Of a stretch of DNA of 34,009 nucleotides, positions 1-7,657 are shown piece by piece; the stretch's first letter is position 1; every line of letters begins with the position of its first letter. This stretch comes from Clostridiales bacterium CHKCI006 (GTDB lineage: Bacteria > Bacillota_I > Bacilli_A > Erysipelotrichales > Coprobacillaceae). The DNA lies in contig FCNA01000103.1 of the NCBI GenBank assembly GCA_900018345.1, forward strand, positions 1 to 34,009, in the 5' to 3' direction. A model generated the notes under the pieces. It saw only the letters and a list, made by a program, of their open reading frames with translations. It was not told where the DNA came from and made no database searches. The position numbers and the translations under genes are program-made.

Positions 1-352
1 CAGGCTTTTCATCCAACATCATCGGAAGTTCGATATTTTCTCTAGCGGTCAGAACCGGTACCAGGTTAAAGAACTGGTAGATGATCCCGACTTCCCGACG
101 TCTGAAGACAGCTAAGGTCTCCTCATCGAGCCGGGTAATATCCTTTCCGTTGATAATGATCTGTCCGCTGGTCGCATTATCCACGCCTGCCAGCAGATGC
201 AGAAGCGTCGACTTTCCACTTCCGGATGTCCCGATGATACAGACAAATTCCCCTTTTTCAACTGAAAAGCTGGCCGGTTTCAACGCTTCAACCTTAAGTT
301 CTTCTTCGCTGCCGTAAGTCTTACTGGCATTCAATACAGTTATGACACTCAT
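1..352 (-). CDS. ABC transporter ATP-binding protein, LolD/MacB-like (3' part outside window)
   Basis: Only the first 117 residues are inside the window; the gene continues past the left edge. The Walker A motif GTSGSGKST lies at residues 41-49 and the Q-loop glutamine in YQFFNL near residue 93. The RRREVGIIYQFFNLVPVLT region is typical of the LolD/MacB/FtsE-type subfamily, which energises export or lipoprotein/antimicrobial-peptide efflux permeases with FtsX-like domains. ATG at 352 is chosen over ATG at 358 because the G-rich ribosome site (359-367) then lies about 6 bases upstream; from 358 it would abut the start codon. The partner permease is presumably beyond the left edge. The transported substrate cannot be inferred. 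Confidence 0.9.
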   Translation of the reverse strand, partial: MSVITVLNASKTYGSEEELKVEALKPASFSVEKGEFVCIIGTSGSGKSTLLHLLAGVDNATSGQIIINGKDITRLDEETLAVFRRREVGIIYQFFNLVPVLTARENIELPMMLDEKP

Positions 353-507
353 TTTCATCCCCCCTTATCCATTTTATACAGGTGTCATTGGCTTTGTGTG
401 CCGCCTTTATGATCATTTCTATCCATAAAATCATCCCTCTAAACATATATACTAACACAATTTGGAGACAAAGCAAAGAACAAATGTAAGCGGTTGAATT
501 TACACAA
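353..507. other. Intergenic region upstream of the ABC ATPase gene
   Basis: About 155 bases without a convincing gene, between the ABC ATPase start and the terminator of the next minus-strand gene. It is A+T-rich around 436-480 and must hold the minus-strand promoter of the ABC gene, but I could not pick a confident -35/-10 pair. Confidence 0.5.
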
Positions 508-530
508 CAAAAAAAGCACCCTCAGGTGCT
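508..530 (-). terminator. Rho-independent terminator of the 529-1710 gene
   Basis: Read on the minus strand, AGCACC-TGAG-GGTGCT is followed by a run of seven T. The stem (515-530) already includes bases of the TAG stop codon of the gene it terminates. Confidence 0.85.
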
Positions 531-1710
531 AAAAATTTTCAATCAAAAGTGTGTTCAAGGTTGCAATCTGACCCAGGCTTTCCATCCTTCTAGCGGGATC
601 GTTCATCATCTTTGCATAAAACTTGAGGGCCTCTTCAAGCTGGTTTTTGATATACGGATGCAAGTCCACAGGAATCTCCGAGATTGGAAAACAAGTATAG
701 ATGCTCGCATCGCGCGTTTCATCAAACAGCTCCAGCAGGATATCGAAACCCTCCTGCTTTAAAAAGATCAGTCCAACCTGCTCCTGTTCTTCGTGGTTGA
801 CAACCGTCGTAATATCTGCCATCAAGAGTTTTAAAACCTCAATAATAGCTTTCCGATAGGCCTGTTCGTCTCTTTCATGTACAGCTCTGAATATACGGAA
901 AACAAGTTGCGTCTGAGAAACATCGAATTTAGATGGATTCTGCTCGTAGTAATCTGCCATCTTATCAACCATGTCAGGATAATCCATGATCAAGCCTTCC
1001 AAAGAAGTATAGATGGAAATGGAGAAACGCCAGTATTTAGCCATATGCCAGATTATATGTGCCATCCGTTCAGGCGAAACATCAAACATCTCTCTAACAT
1101 ACGGATTCATCATATTAATGATGGAACGAATATAGGCCTGATGCATGAGATGCTCCTGATCAAGATATTTGGTATTGATTCCTACCCACATGACCTCGTA
1201 TAAGATCTCATCAAGTAAAAGATCAAATGAAAGAACCATCTCTTTATATCTCTTCTTTTCAATCAGCATTTCGAAATATTTCAAATAAATGCTGTAAAAG
1301 GCATAAATCGCATCCGGATTCTTTCCTTCATGATACTCAATGTAATCTAAAACATAGATTATATCCTGGGCAGTCAGACTTTCGCGAACGACAGGATTCG
1401 CGACGAACTCATTCATTTTTGTCGGTGCAATGGTTGTTTTGCGATTCGTGTACCCACGCACACGATTCAAAGCATCGATGGCAATCGCATCGCATTCATG
1501 TTCATGCAGATCTTCCAGCACTTTGACTTCAACTTCATCACCAAGATAGATTTCTAAGAAGATGTCAATTTGTAAAAGCTGAGGATCACGCACATAATAA
1601 TGAAATTTAAATGTTTTTTCATCGAGACGATCGCAACTATGGTAACAGTATTTAGGCTGATAATCAGTCTGATGTTTTTGAATATAAGCATCAATAATTT
1701 TACTATACAT
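529..1710 (-). CDS. Unknown conserved-looking helical protein (393 aa)
   Basis: I do not recognise a family. The protein is soluble, acidic and predicted largely alpha-helical, with many aromatic residues (repeated Tyr/Phe/Trp) and no signal peptide or membrane segment. The N-terminal 75 residues look more beta-like and the rest resembles helical repeats. The ATG is preceded by GAGGTG at a good distance. The gene has its own terminator, so it is probably monocistronic. It diverges from the small membrane protein at 1774, and the two promoters must share about 60 bases of AT-rich DNA. Nothing in the sequence or neighbours fixes a function. Confidence 0.8.
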   Translation of the reverse strand: MYSKIIDAYIQKHQTDYQPKYCYHSCDRLDEKTFKFHYYVRDPQLLQIDIFLEIYLGDEVEVKVLEDLHEHECDAIAIDALNRVRGYTNRKTTIAPTKMNEFVANPVVRESLTAQDIIYVLDYIEYHEGKNPDAIYAFYSIYLKYFEMLIEKKRYKEMVLSFDLLLDEILYEVMWVGINTKYLDQEHLMHQAYIRSIINMMNPYVREMFDVSPERMAHIIWHMAKYWRFSISIYTSLEGLIMDYPDMVDKMADYYEQNPSKFDVSQTQLVFRIFRAVHERDEQAYRKAIIEVLKLLMADITTVVNHEEQEQVGLIFLKQEGFDILLELFDETRDASIYTCFPISEIPVDLHPYIKNQLEEALKFYAKMMNDPARRMESLGQIATLNTLLIENF

Positions 1711-1733
1711 AGTTACACCTCATTTCTACACTA

Positions 1734-1742
1734 TGCTATAAT
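1734..1742 (+). promoter_or_regulatory. Extended -10 promoter (TGCTATAAT)
   Basis: TG-C-TATAAT lies 32 bases before the start codon of the small membrane protein. The -35 region is weak, as is usual for extended -10 promoters. The same AT-rich box probably also serves the divergent gene ending at 529. Confidence 0.65.
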
Positions 1743-1773
1743 ATATGTATCTATTCTTGAAAGGAGCCTCCAT

Positions 1774-2046
1774 ATGTATCCAACAACACAAGTGAAAGCC
1801 ATTTCCTTTATAAGTGTAATGTCATTTATTTTTTTATTCTGCTTTATTTTCAATTTGTCACAGGCGCCCCAGATCTTTCTTAACCTTAGTATAGCCAGTC
1901 TAGGATATACTTTTCTTTTATTAGGTCTTGTAAAAGGAAAAAAAACAACCAAGCATTATGCTTATCTCGTTGCAGGGAGTCTGCTAGTCCTCATAAGTTT
2001 ATTTGCTGCGCCGCAAGCCGGGCAATCTCAGTTGATCTTCGTCTAG
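1774..2046 (+). CDS. Small membrane protein of unknown function (90 aa)
   Basis: Three hydrophobic stretches, around residues 9-28, 34-53 and 62-80, suggest three membrane helices. The loop between the second and third is basic (KGKKTTK). The start is set by AAGGAG at 1761-1766; an in-frame ATG further upstream lies in the neighbouring gene and has no ribosome site. The stop codon shares a CTAG with the stop of the convergent gene. No family is recognised. Confidence 0.75.
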   Translation: MYPTTQVKAISFISVMSFIFLFCFIFNLSQAPQIFLNLSIASLGYTFLLLGLVKGKKTTKHYAYLVAGSLLVLISLFAAPQAGQSQLIFV

Positions 2047-2315
2047 AAACGTAAGAAAGAAGACCCCAACTTATCTTTATGGGCATTTCTAAAACGCTGA
2101 TAAAAATGGCTGTCAATATAGATCTGACAGATTTCTTTAATATTCTCGTCTGAGAAATCACCGCCCATCATTGCGGAAGTTTCCATAATATCTCCTGTCA
2201 GTAATTCAAATTCTAAATTTTCCAGCTGATAATCCGCTTCTCGCATATAATCTTTCACGACTTTCAAACATCTTTGAAAATCTTCAGGCGTCGCCTGTAC
2301 TGAACAGTATTCCAT
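2043..2315 (-). CDS. Unknown 90-aa protein
   Basis: A small acidic soluble protein with two Met/Asp-rich segments and a probable helical fold; no family recognised. The strong ribosome site AAGGAGG (2341-2347) is about 25 bases from ATG 2315, too far for normal use. A 5-bp hairpin (GAACC/GGTTC, 2324-2338) lies between them, and if folded it would bring the effective spacing to about 10 bases. No alternative in-frame start closer to the ribosome site is visible. It converges with the small membrane protein, sharing four bases. Confidence 0.7.
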   Translation of the reverse strand: MEYCSVQATPEDFQRCLKVVKDYMREADYQLENLEFELLTGDIMETSAMMGGDFSDENIKEICQIYIDSHFYQRFRNAHKDKLGSSFLRF

Positions 2316-2407
2316 TCTTTTTTGAACCTTAACGGTTCTCCCTCCTTTTATCGATAACAGCTTTCACACTGTTGCTTACTTGTAGGTGACACGCAAGCCA
2401 CATTCCC

Positions 2408-2413
2408 ATTATA
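2408..2413 (-). promoter_or_regulatory. Likely -10 box of the 2043-2315 gene
   Basis: On the minus strand TG-A-TATAAT is an extended -10 element about 95 bases upstream of ATG 2315, leaving an untranslated leader of roughly 85 bases that contains the hairpin near the start codon. Confidence 0.5.
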
Positions 2414-2452
2414 TCAGAAAATCCTTCAATGTGCTTAAAAAATCCATATCTT

Positions 2453-3148
2453 TTATGATTTTTTCATCAGGTCCCACACCACTTCAGACGCAAGCAAAAG
2501 ACCGGCACTGCCTGGAACAAAAACCAAACTTCCGGGTGTGCGCCCCATATCAGAAACGGCTTTGTGCGGTGTTTCTTCGCTGAAAACAACCTTGAGGCGA
2601 TCTATGTTTCTTTTTCTCAGCTCATGACGCATCACACGACAAAGCGGACAGGTATGCGTCGCATAAATGTCTGCCACTTTTAATTGACTCGGATCCATTT
2701 TATTTCCTGTTCCCATACAGCTGATTAAAGGAATCTGATACTGTTTTGCCTTCTCGACCAGATCCAGCTTAGCGGTGATTGTATCAATCGCATCCACAAT
2801 ATAATCCACCTTATCAAAAAGAGGATCCATCCCGTGATCTGGCAGATAGAAAGCATCCACCGCATGAATCTTCAAATCAGGCCGTATATCTTTTAGGCGT
2901 CGGGACATCACATCAACTTTCTTTTCTCCCAGAGTCGAATGCAGTGCAATCAGCTGACGGTTGAGATTTGAGACACTCACGCAGTCGTGATCAACAATGG
3001 TCAATTCTCCAATGCCGGATCTGACTAACGCCTCTGCACAATAGCCGCCGACACCGCCGATACCAAAAACAAGCACATGGCTTTTTTGTAGACGCAAAAA
3101 AGGTTCTGTTCCGATCACACCTATTGTTCGTGTATCTGCCGTTTCCAT
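2453..3148 (-). CDS. tcdA: tRNA threonylcarbamoyladenosine dehydratase (TcdA/CsdL)
   Basis: ThiF/E1-like enzyme that cyclises t6A37 of tRNA to ct6A using ATP. The nucleotide-binding loop GIGGVGG is at residues 29-35, followed by the acidic residue of IVDHD, then NLNRQ and VDAID. A CPLC pair near residues 167-170 precedes RVMRHELRKR, as in Gram-positive members. The total of 231 residues is slightly short of the E. coli protein but normal for this branch. ATG 3148 is chosen because seven G's sit 9 bases upstream; the open frame continues further upstream without a ribosome site. It is divergent from the aspartokinase operon. Confidence 0.92.
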   Translation of the reverse strand: METADTRTIGVIGTEPFLRLQKSHVLVFGIGGVGGYCAEALVRSGIGELTIVDHDCVSVSNLNRQLIALHSTLGEKKVDVMSRRLKDIRPDLKIHAVDAFYLPDHGMDPLFDKVDYIVDAIDTITAKLDLVEKAKQYQIPLISCMGTGNKMDPSQLKVADIYATHTCPLCRVMRHELRKRNIDRLKVVFSEETPHKAVSDMGRTPGSLVFVPGSAGLLLASEVVWDLMKKS

Positions 3149-3176
3149 ACGTACATTCCCCCCCCTTAGTTTCCCT

Positions 3177-3205
3177 ATTTTAAGCTTTTTAGACGCGCTT
3201 GTCAA
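3177..3205 (-). promoter_or_regulatory. Promoter of tcdA
   Basis: On the minus strand TTGACA (3200-3205), a 17-base spacer and TAAAAT (3177-3182), about 30 bases upstream of the tcdA start. Confidence 0.75.
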
Positions 3206-3288
3206 ACGGTCCGTATAAAATTTTAAAAAAGCATGAACTGTTCGCAAAAATCAGCATATAAATAAACACCGGACAAGCGGATTGCTGT

Positions 3289-3317
3289 TTGACACTATGC
3301 CAAAATAATGCTATGAT
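3289..3317 (+). promoter_or_regulatory. Promoter of the aspartokinase operon
   Basis: TTGACA (3289-3294), 17-base spacer, TATGAT (3312-3317). Only about 35 bases remain before the start codon, so there is no room for a lysine riboswitch or T-box leader. Confidence 0.8.
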
Positions 3318-3358
3318 GTACTCGCAATAAAAATTGAACTATGATGGAGTGTTTTTTC

Positions 3359-4561
3359 ATGAATATAACAATTCAAAAATTCGGCGGTACCTCAACCAGT
3401 TCGGTTCCGACCCGTCGCATGATGTACAGTCATATCCTGGAAGCCATTTCCCACCAGCAAAAAGTGGTTGCAGTTGTTTCAGCGATGGGACGTTTTGATG
3501 ATCCCTATGCCACAGATACCCTTTATTCGCTTGTTGGCGAAACTGCGCTGGATGACGAAGAGCTGGATCGTCTTGTTCACATCGGAGAAGATATCGCTGC
3601 CCTAGTCATCAAAGGGGAACTGTTCAAACTCGGCCTGAAAGTCACTTCAGTAACGAATCAGGAACTTGGCATCATCACTGATGATCATTTCCAGGAAGCA
3701 AACATCATCGACTTGGATGGCTCTATGATCCTAGAGAAACTGCAAACATACGATGTTGTGATTTGCCCGGGCTTTCAAGGACATACTAGAGATGGTAGGA
3801 TCACAACTTTGGGACGGGGCGGAAGCGATCTTTCGGCCATCGCGCTGGGAGTCTCACTCAAGGCATCCAGTGTTGAAATTTACAGTGATGTCAATGGCAT
3901 CTACACAGCCGATCCACGGGTCGTGGCCAACCCAACCAAGATTGACTGTATCTCCCATCAGGCGATGCTTGCCCTTGCCTTACAGGGAGCCAAAGTACTG
4001 AATCATCGCTGTGTGGAGCTTGCTAGCCGCTTTCAGGTCACGATCCATGCCCGTTCTTCTTTCAGCCACGAACAAGGAACGCTTGTCACGAGTGATCCGA
4101 ATGCTGACTATCCTGAAATTGCCGGAATTGCGGGAAAGTCCGGCCTGACGCTGATTCGCTTATTAGGCTTTCCAAACACAGCGGGTGCAAATGAGCTGCT
4201 TAAAAACGAACTTGAACGCAAAAAGGTCAAACCATCCGCCGCTGTCTATAGTGAAGAAGGCGATTATTCCCTCATTTTCGATTCCCAACAAATTTCCAAT
4301 GCGATCGAAGCCTTAAAAGAAGTGCAGATGCAGCTGGATTTCGATCGTATCGTTGTCCGTGGGCGTGTCGGCTGTGTCAGCTTCGTCAGTGAGAAACTAG
4401 CCGAAGAGAAACGCCGTTTTTACGAGGCCAGAAAGGCCTTAGAATCATTTGGAGTCAATATTATTTTAGACACCTGTGAAAACATCAGTGCCGTTTATTA
4501 TATTGACCGAAATGAGGTCAGCAAAACGCAACGTCTTTTACATCAATATTTTTTTAATTAA
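3359..4561 (+). CDS. lysC: Aspartate kinase (aspartokinase)
   Basis: Phosphorylates aspartate, the first step towards lysine/diaminopimelate, threonine and methionine. KFGGTS at residues 7-12 is the kinase signature; GRGGSD and the SDVNGIYTADPR segment follow. The C-terminal third carries two ACT domains (starting near IAGKSGLTLIRLL and VGCVSFVSEKL), the usual site of feedback by pathway amino acids. ATG 3359 is preferred over 3341 because GGAG (3345-3348) lies 10 bases upstream. It is 21 bases upstream of asd, forming an operon. Which effector controls it cannot be read from the sequence. Confidence 0.93.
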   Translation: MNITIQKFGGTSTSSVPTRRMMYSHILEAISHQQKVVAVVSAMGRFDDPYATDTLYSLVGETALDDEELDRLVHIGEDIAALVIKGELFKLGLKVTSVTNQELGIITDDHFQEANIIDLDGSMILEKLQTYDVVICPGFQGHTRDGRITTLGRGGSDLSAIALGVSLKASSVEIYSDVNGIYTADPRVVANPTKIDCISHQAMLALALQGAKVLNHRCVELASRFQVTIHARSSFSHEQGTLVTSDPNADYPEIAGIAGKSGLTLIRLLGFPNTAGANELLKNELERKKVKPSAAVYSEEGDYSLIFDSQQISNAIEALKEVQMQLDFDRIVVRGRVGCVSFVSEKLAEEKRRFYEARKALESFGVNIILDTCENISAVYYIDRNEVSKTQRLLHQYFFN

Positions 4562-4582
4562 CCGAAGGAGGTTTTCTAACTT

Positions 4583-5620
4583 ATGAAAAAATATCGTGTA
4601 GCCATCGTTGGCGCAACAGGTGCTGTCGGCAGAGAAATGTTAAGATGTGTGATCCAGTATCATTTTCCTTACGAAAGCATCACTTGTTTAGCATCCAGCC
4701 GTTCAAAAGGCAAGATCCTCGAACAGGATGGGATGCAGTTTGTTGTTGAAGAACTTACTACTGAAAGCTTTAATGATATCGATGTGGCTTTCTTCTCTGC
4801 CGGTGGCAGCATTTCCAAAGAGTTTGTTCCTATTGCTGTCAGTCATGGTGTCGTATGTATCGACAATACCAGTTACTTCAGAATGCACAAGGACGTTCCA
4901 CTGGTTGTTCCAGAAGTCAATGCCGAAGATCTCAAATGGCATCATGGCATCATCGCCAATCCAAACTGCTCAACCATTCAAATGGTTAGTGCCCTCAAAC
5001 GTCTGGATGATGTCTTTGATATCCAGCGAATCGTCGTTTCAACCTATCAGGCCTGCTCTGGAGCTGGTAATGCGGGCATGCAGGAACTGCATGATCAAAG
5101 TCTCGCTGTCTTGCAAGATCAGCCGGTGGAAGCCCATGTGCTGCCAGCGGCAGCCGATGCAAAACACTATCCGATTGCCTTCAACTGCATTCCTCAAATA
5201 GATTTGTTTGATCCGATCAACGAAGGCTATACTAAAGAAGAAATGAAGATGGTCAACGAAACTCAAAAAATGTATCATAAACCGATCGACATCAACGTTA
5301 CCTGCGTGCGCGTACCCGTATTGCGCGGACATAGCGAGAGCATTTATATCGAAACAGCCAAACCTATCGATCTCGCGACTGCAAAAGACCTGTTGGCTCA
5401 CTCCACAGGCGTAGAACTGATGGATGACATCTCCCATCAAATCTACCCAATGCCAATTCTTAATGTAGGCAGTCCTACTGTTTATGTCGGTCGCGTCCGC
5501 AAAGACCTGAACAAGGAGAATGCCTTATCTTTATGGGTCGTTGCCGATCAGTTGATGAAAGGGGCAGCCTACAACTCCATCGATATCGGTTTAAAAATGA
5601 TTGAAATGAACCTCTTATAA
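4583..5620 (+). CDS. asd: Aspartate-semialdehyde dehydrogenase
   Basis: Reduces aspartyl phosphate, the product of the preceding kinase, to the semialdehyde with NADPH. The N-terminal Rossmann loop GATGAVG is at residues 10-16. The catalytic cysteine is in NPNCST near residue 129, and VRVPVLRGHSE carries the substrate-binding histidine region. The length (345 aa) is normal. It has a strong ribosome site (AAGGAGG, 4565-4571) and is cotranscribed with lysC; a clear terminator follows. Confidence 0.95.
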   Translation: MKKYRVAIVGATGAVGREMLRCVIQYHFPYESITCLASSRSKGKILEQDGMQFVVEELTTESFNDIDVAFFSAGGSISKEFVPIAVSHGVVCIDNTSYFRMHKDVPLVVPEVNAEDLKWHHGIIANPNCSTIQMVSALKRLDDVFDIQRIVVSTYQACSGAGNAGMQELHDQSLAVLQDQPVEAHVLPAAADAKHYPIAFNCIPQIDLFDPINEGYTKEEMKMVNETQKMYHKPIDINVTCVRVPVLRGHSESIYIETAKPIDLATAKDLLAHSTGVELMDDISHQIYPMPILNVGSPTVYVGRVRKDLNKENALSLWVVADQLMKGAAYNSIDIGLKMIEMNLL

Positions 5621-5662
5621 AAATCGCGTCTGAACACAATCGAATCATAAAGATGATCCGCG

Positions 5663-5694
5663 AATTCCTACCCGTAGACCGGTAGGAATTTTTT
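5663..5694 (+). terminator. Terminator of the lysC-asd operon
   Basis: A 10-bp perfect stem (AATTCCTACC / GGTAGGAATT), 8-base loop, then a T run. Confidence 0.9.
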
Positions 5695-5947
5695 ATGCTT
5701 CTCAAGATCATTGGCTTCATATGACCGTTTTCTGTCCAAAGCTGCATCGCCTTCACTCTATTTATTTTCAATGAGATGACGCATGCTCATGACTTTAGTC
5801 AAGGATGGTAAGGGATAGTCCCATATTGATCATGCGCCTAGCCACCTTTTTCATTCTGCAGCGTTCTTCCTTTTTCTTGAAGATAAAAACCTCCCAATAA
5901 ACAGTCTTTTAAAAAATTGTACTGCCTATCAGAAGGTCATCTTTCTA
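5695..5947 (-). pseudogene. Decayed remnant, possibly the C-terminus of an Rpn/PD-(D/E)XK-type transposase-nuclease
   Basis: No intact gene is visible here. On the minus strand around 5750-5880 one frame reads KKKEERCRMKKVARRMINMG and then LSLTIL. A one-base frame change then continues as TKVMSMRHLIENK and a stop. This resembles the charged helix plus MGLSxxxIxKVTGLSxEEI tail common at the C-terminus of Rpn-family putative transposases in gut Firmicutes. The match is from memory of that pattern and short, so the assignment is tentative; the rest of the gene is absent. Confidence 0.35.
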
Positions 5948-6553
5948 TCAACGAATGAGACTTTTAAGATAATGATATGAATGAAGAAAAAAACTTGAAG
6001 GACGCCACTGTGGATCCAGACGTCTGCAAAGATCAGCCACCGTGCCCTCGTACACACATTCCAGCCCTTCCAGCATCGTCAGATCACAGGGCTGCATCAG
6101 CGATGGATCCTTAGGCAAATGCGTTATCTGAGCATTTTCTAAAACTTCGGCCACAAATTGACTGCAGAAATAATAATATGGGCGTTTGTGAATGATCCCC
6201 AGCTGACATTTCACGATACCTAAAAAATGATATTTATAAGCGTTACGATGCGCATACATCGTTTGAATCAGGCGTTTCAAACGGAGATACTGCTCATGAT
6301 CGATCCGCAGACGATAGATAGCACAGGGGCTTTGCGACTGCAGTTGAAAAACCCCTTTGAGCAGTGATTCTTCGGTCAGACCTGCCGGCCAAATGGAATA
6401 AGTATAACGTCTTCCAAATGTATAAAATCCCGTCAGATGACCATCCAGGCAGATGCCGGCATGAGTATAGGGCTTTTGCGTCACTTGATGAATCAGACGT
6501 GACAGCAACGTATGCGACCTTGTCAGAACCAGATAAACCTCATGCTGCTCCAT
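5948..6553 (-). CDS. Permuted NlpC/P60-like (YiiX-type) protein
   Basis: The protein has a histidine in YTHAGICLDG (His31) and a cysteine in YYFCSQFVAEVL (Cys130). Histidine before cysteine is the order seen in circularly permuted papain-like NlpC/P60 proteins of the YiiX/YebB/LRAT-like group, which hydrolyse amide or acyl bonds. There is no signal peptide or membrane segment. ATG 6553 is chosen because AGGAGG is 7 bases upstream; ATG 6558 would almost touch it. The gene stands alone with its own promoter. The substrate is unknown. Confidence 0.75.
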   Translation of the reverse strand: MEQHEVYLVLTRSHTLLSRLIHQVTQKPYTHAGICLDGHLTGFYTFGRRYTYSIWPAGLTEESLLKGVFQLQSQSPCAIYRLRIDHEQYLRLKRLIQTMYAHRNAYKYHFLGIVKCQLGIIHKRPYYYFCSQFVAEVLENAQITHLPKDPSLMQPCDLTMLEGLECVYEGTVADLCRRLDPQWRPSSFFLHSYHYLKSLIR

Positions 6554-6582
6554 CAGCATTCCTCCTCTCACATGGTCACTCT

Positions 6583-6611
6583 ATTATAACGGTTCCCAGA
6601 TCCAAATGCAA
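6583..6611 (-). promoter_or_regulatory. Promoter of the permuted NlpC/P60-like gene
   Basis: On the minus strand TTGCAT (6606-6611), 17-base spacer, TATAAT (6583-6588), 30 bases before the start codon. Confidence 0.7.
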
Positions 6612-6649
6612 TCCTCACCTGCCATGATTTCACAAAGAGTTCCGTCTTT

Positions 6650-7657
6650 TCACGGTTGCACATATTGATTCAGGGCAGCTTGAAGCCTTTCTATACAAAG
6701 CTGTCGTAATGAGAGTGGTGAAAGTACCTCAATTTGACTGCCCATCATCAATATCCAGGATATTAATCCTTCTGAAATCTGAAAATCCTGCAGCAGAATG
6801 ATCGGATCCCCGTTTTCTGCGCGTGATAAAGGATGTTCCGAACCAAATTGGTCGATAACAGCCTTAAAGATGGACTGATGAAAACGTAAACGTACATCCG
6901 CAAAACGATCACCGATAAACATATTAACTAGTTGTGCCTTGAGTTGTTCAATATCGATATTCTCCGGTTTCTCGATAAATGGTTCCTGGCTGCTACGCAC
7001 TTTATCCATACGATCCAGACGATACACGGTCAAGTTATCTGGATGTTTTTCATTATACCCGACCAAATAATATTGTCCTTTGGCCATCACAAGTTCATAT
7101 GGACTCACTAAATAAGTCTGATGTCGTGGATCGCGACTGTAATTGCCATGATTCCGAACTCTTTTCACAAGATGAAGCCCTCTCCCATCATCTTTTAGAT
7201 CATAATCAAGATACTCAAACAGAAGTGTCTTCTGCATCCGGATCGCTTTAGCAATTGTCGTCAGACGTACAAAAAGTTCTGCTGTCGGTCCCTTCTCCAC
7301 TTTTTGATCTTCAGGCTGATAAGGCATACCGGCCAGTTTGGCTAATTTCGCTTGCAAAACATTTTTCTCAACCTGATTCAATAATGGTGAGAACCGAATA
7401 TGATCACTTAAGAAAAGCTGCTCCCCTTCACTAAACAACGGATGCATAATCACATACCCAAATTTGTGGACTGAGGTAATAAAGGGTTCTTCACAGCCTA
7501 ACCAGTCAAAAAACTGATTGATCTGGCGAACATAGGTATAAATCGTCTTAACATCCAGTTTTGTGCCTTCTGCTTTCAGACGCGCCTGTATTTTCGGCGC
7601 ACTGATGGGCTGATGGTCATAAATACAATTTAATACTTTAACTGCTTTTTCATGCAT
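6650..7657 (-). CDS. WYL-domain transcriptional regulator
   Basis: The N-terminal ~60 residues form a winged helix-turn-helix (MHEKAVKVLNCIYDHQPISA onwards, with VKTIYTYVRQINQFF as the recognition part). The centre (about 135-225) is a WYL domain: LLFEYLDYD, then YLVSPYELVMAKGQYYLVGY and VYRLDRMDKV. WYL domains sense ligands, often nucleotides or single-stranded DNA, and control DNA-damage or defence genes in many bacteria. AAGGAG lies 8 bases before the ATG. The start is inside the end of the upstream gene (28 bases overlap), so translation is probably coupled. It may act on the inverted repeat at 8326-8358. Confidence 0.88.
   Translation of the reverse strand: MHEKAVKVLNCIYDHQPISAPKIQARLKAEGTKLDVKTIYTYVRQINQFFDWLGCEEPFITSVHKFGYVIMHPLFSEGEQLFLSDHIRFSPLLNQVEKNVLQAKLAKLAGMPYQPEDQKVEKGPTAELFVRLTTIAKAIRMQKTLLFEYLDYDLKDDGRGLHLVKRVRNHGNYSRDPRHQTYLVSPYELVMAKGQYYLVGYNEKHPDNLTVYRLDRMDKVRSSQEPFIEKPENIDIEQLKAQLVNMFIGDRFADVRLRFHQSIFKAVIDQFGSEHPLSRAENGDPIILLQDFQISEGLISWILMMGSQIEVLSPLSLRQLCIERLQAALNQYVQP

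Noticed and set aside
1600-1773. Upstream extension of the small membrane protein gene
   Set aside because: The frame is open but lies inside the divergent gene; AAGGAG at 1761-1766 clearly marks ATG 1774 as the start.
3206-3358. Lysine riboswitch or T-box leader before aspartokinase
   Set aside because: The TTGACA/TATGAT promoter leaves only about 35 bases of leader, and no conserved riboswitch or T-box sequence or terminator is present.
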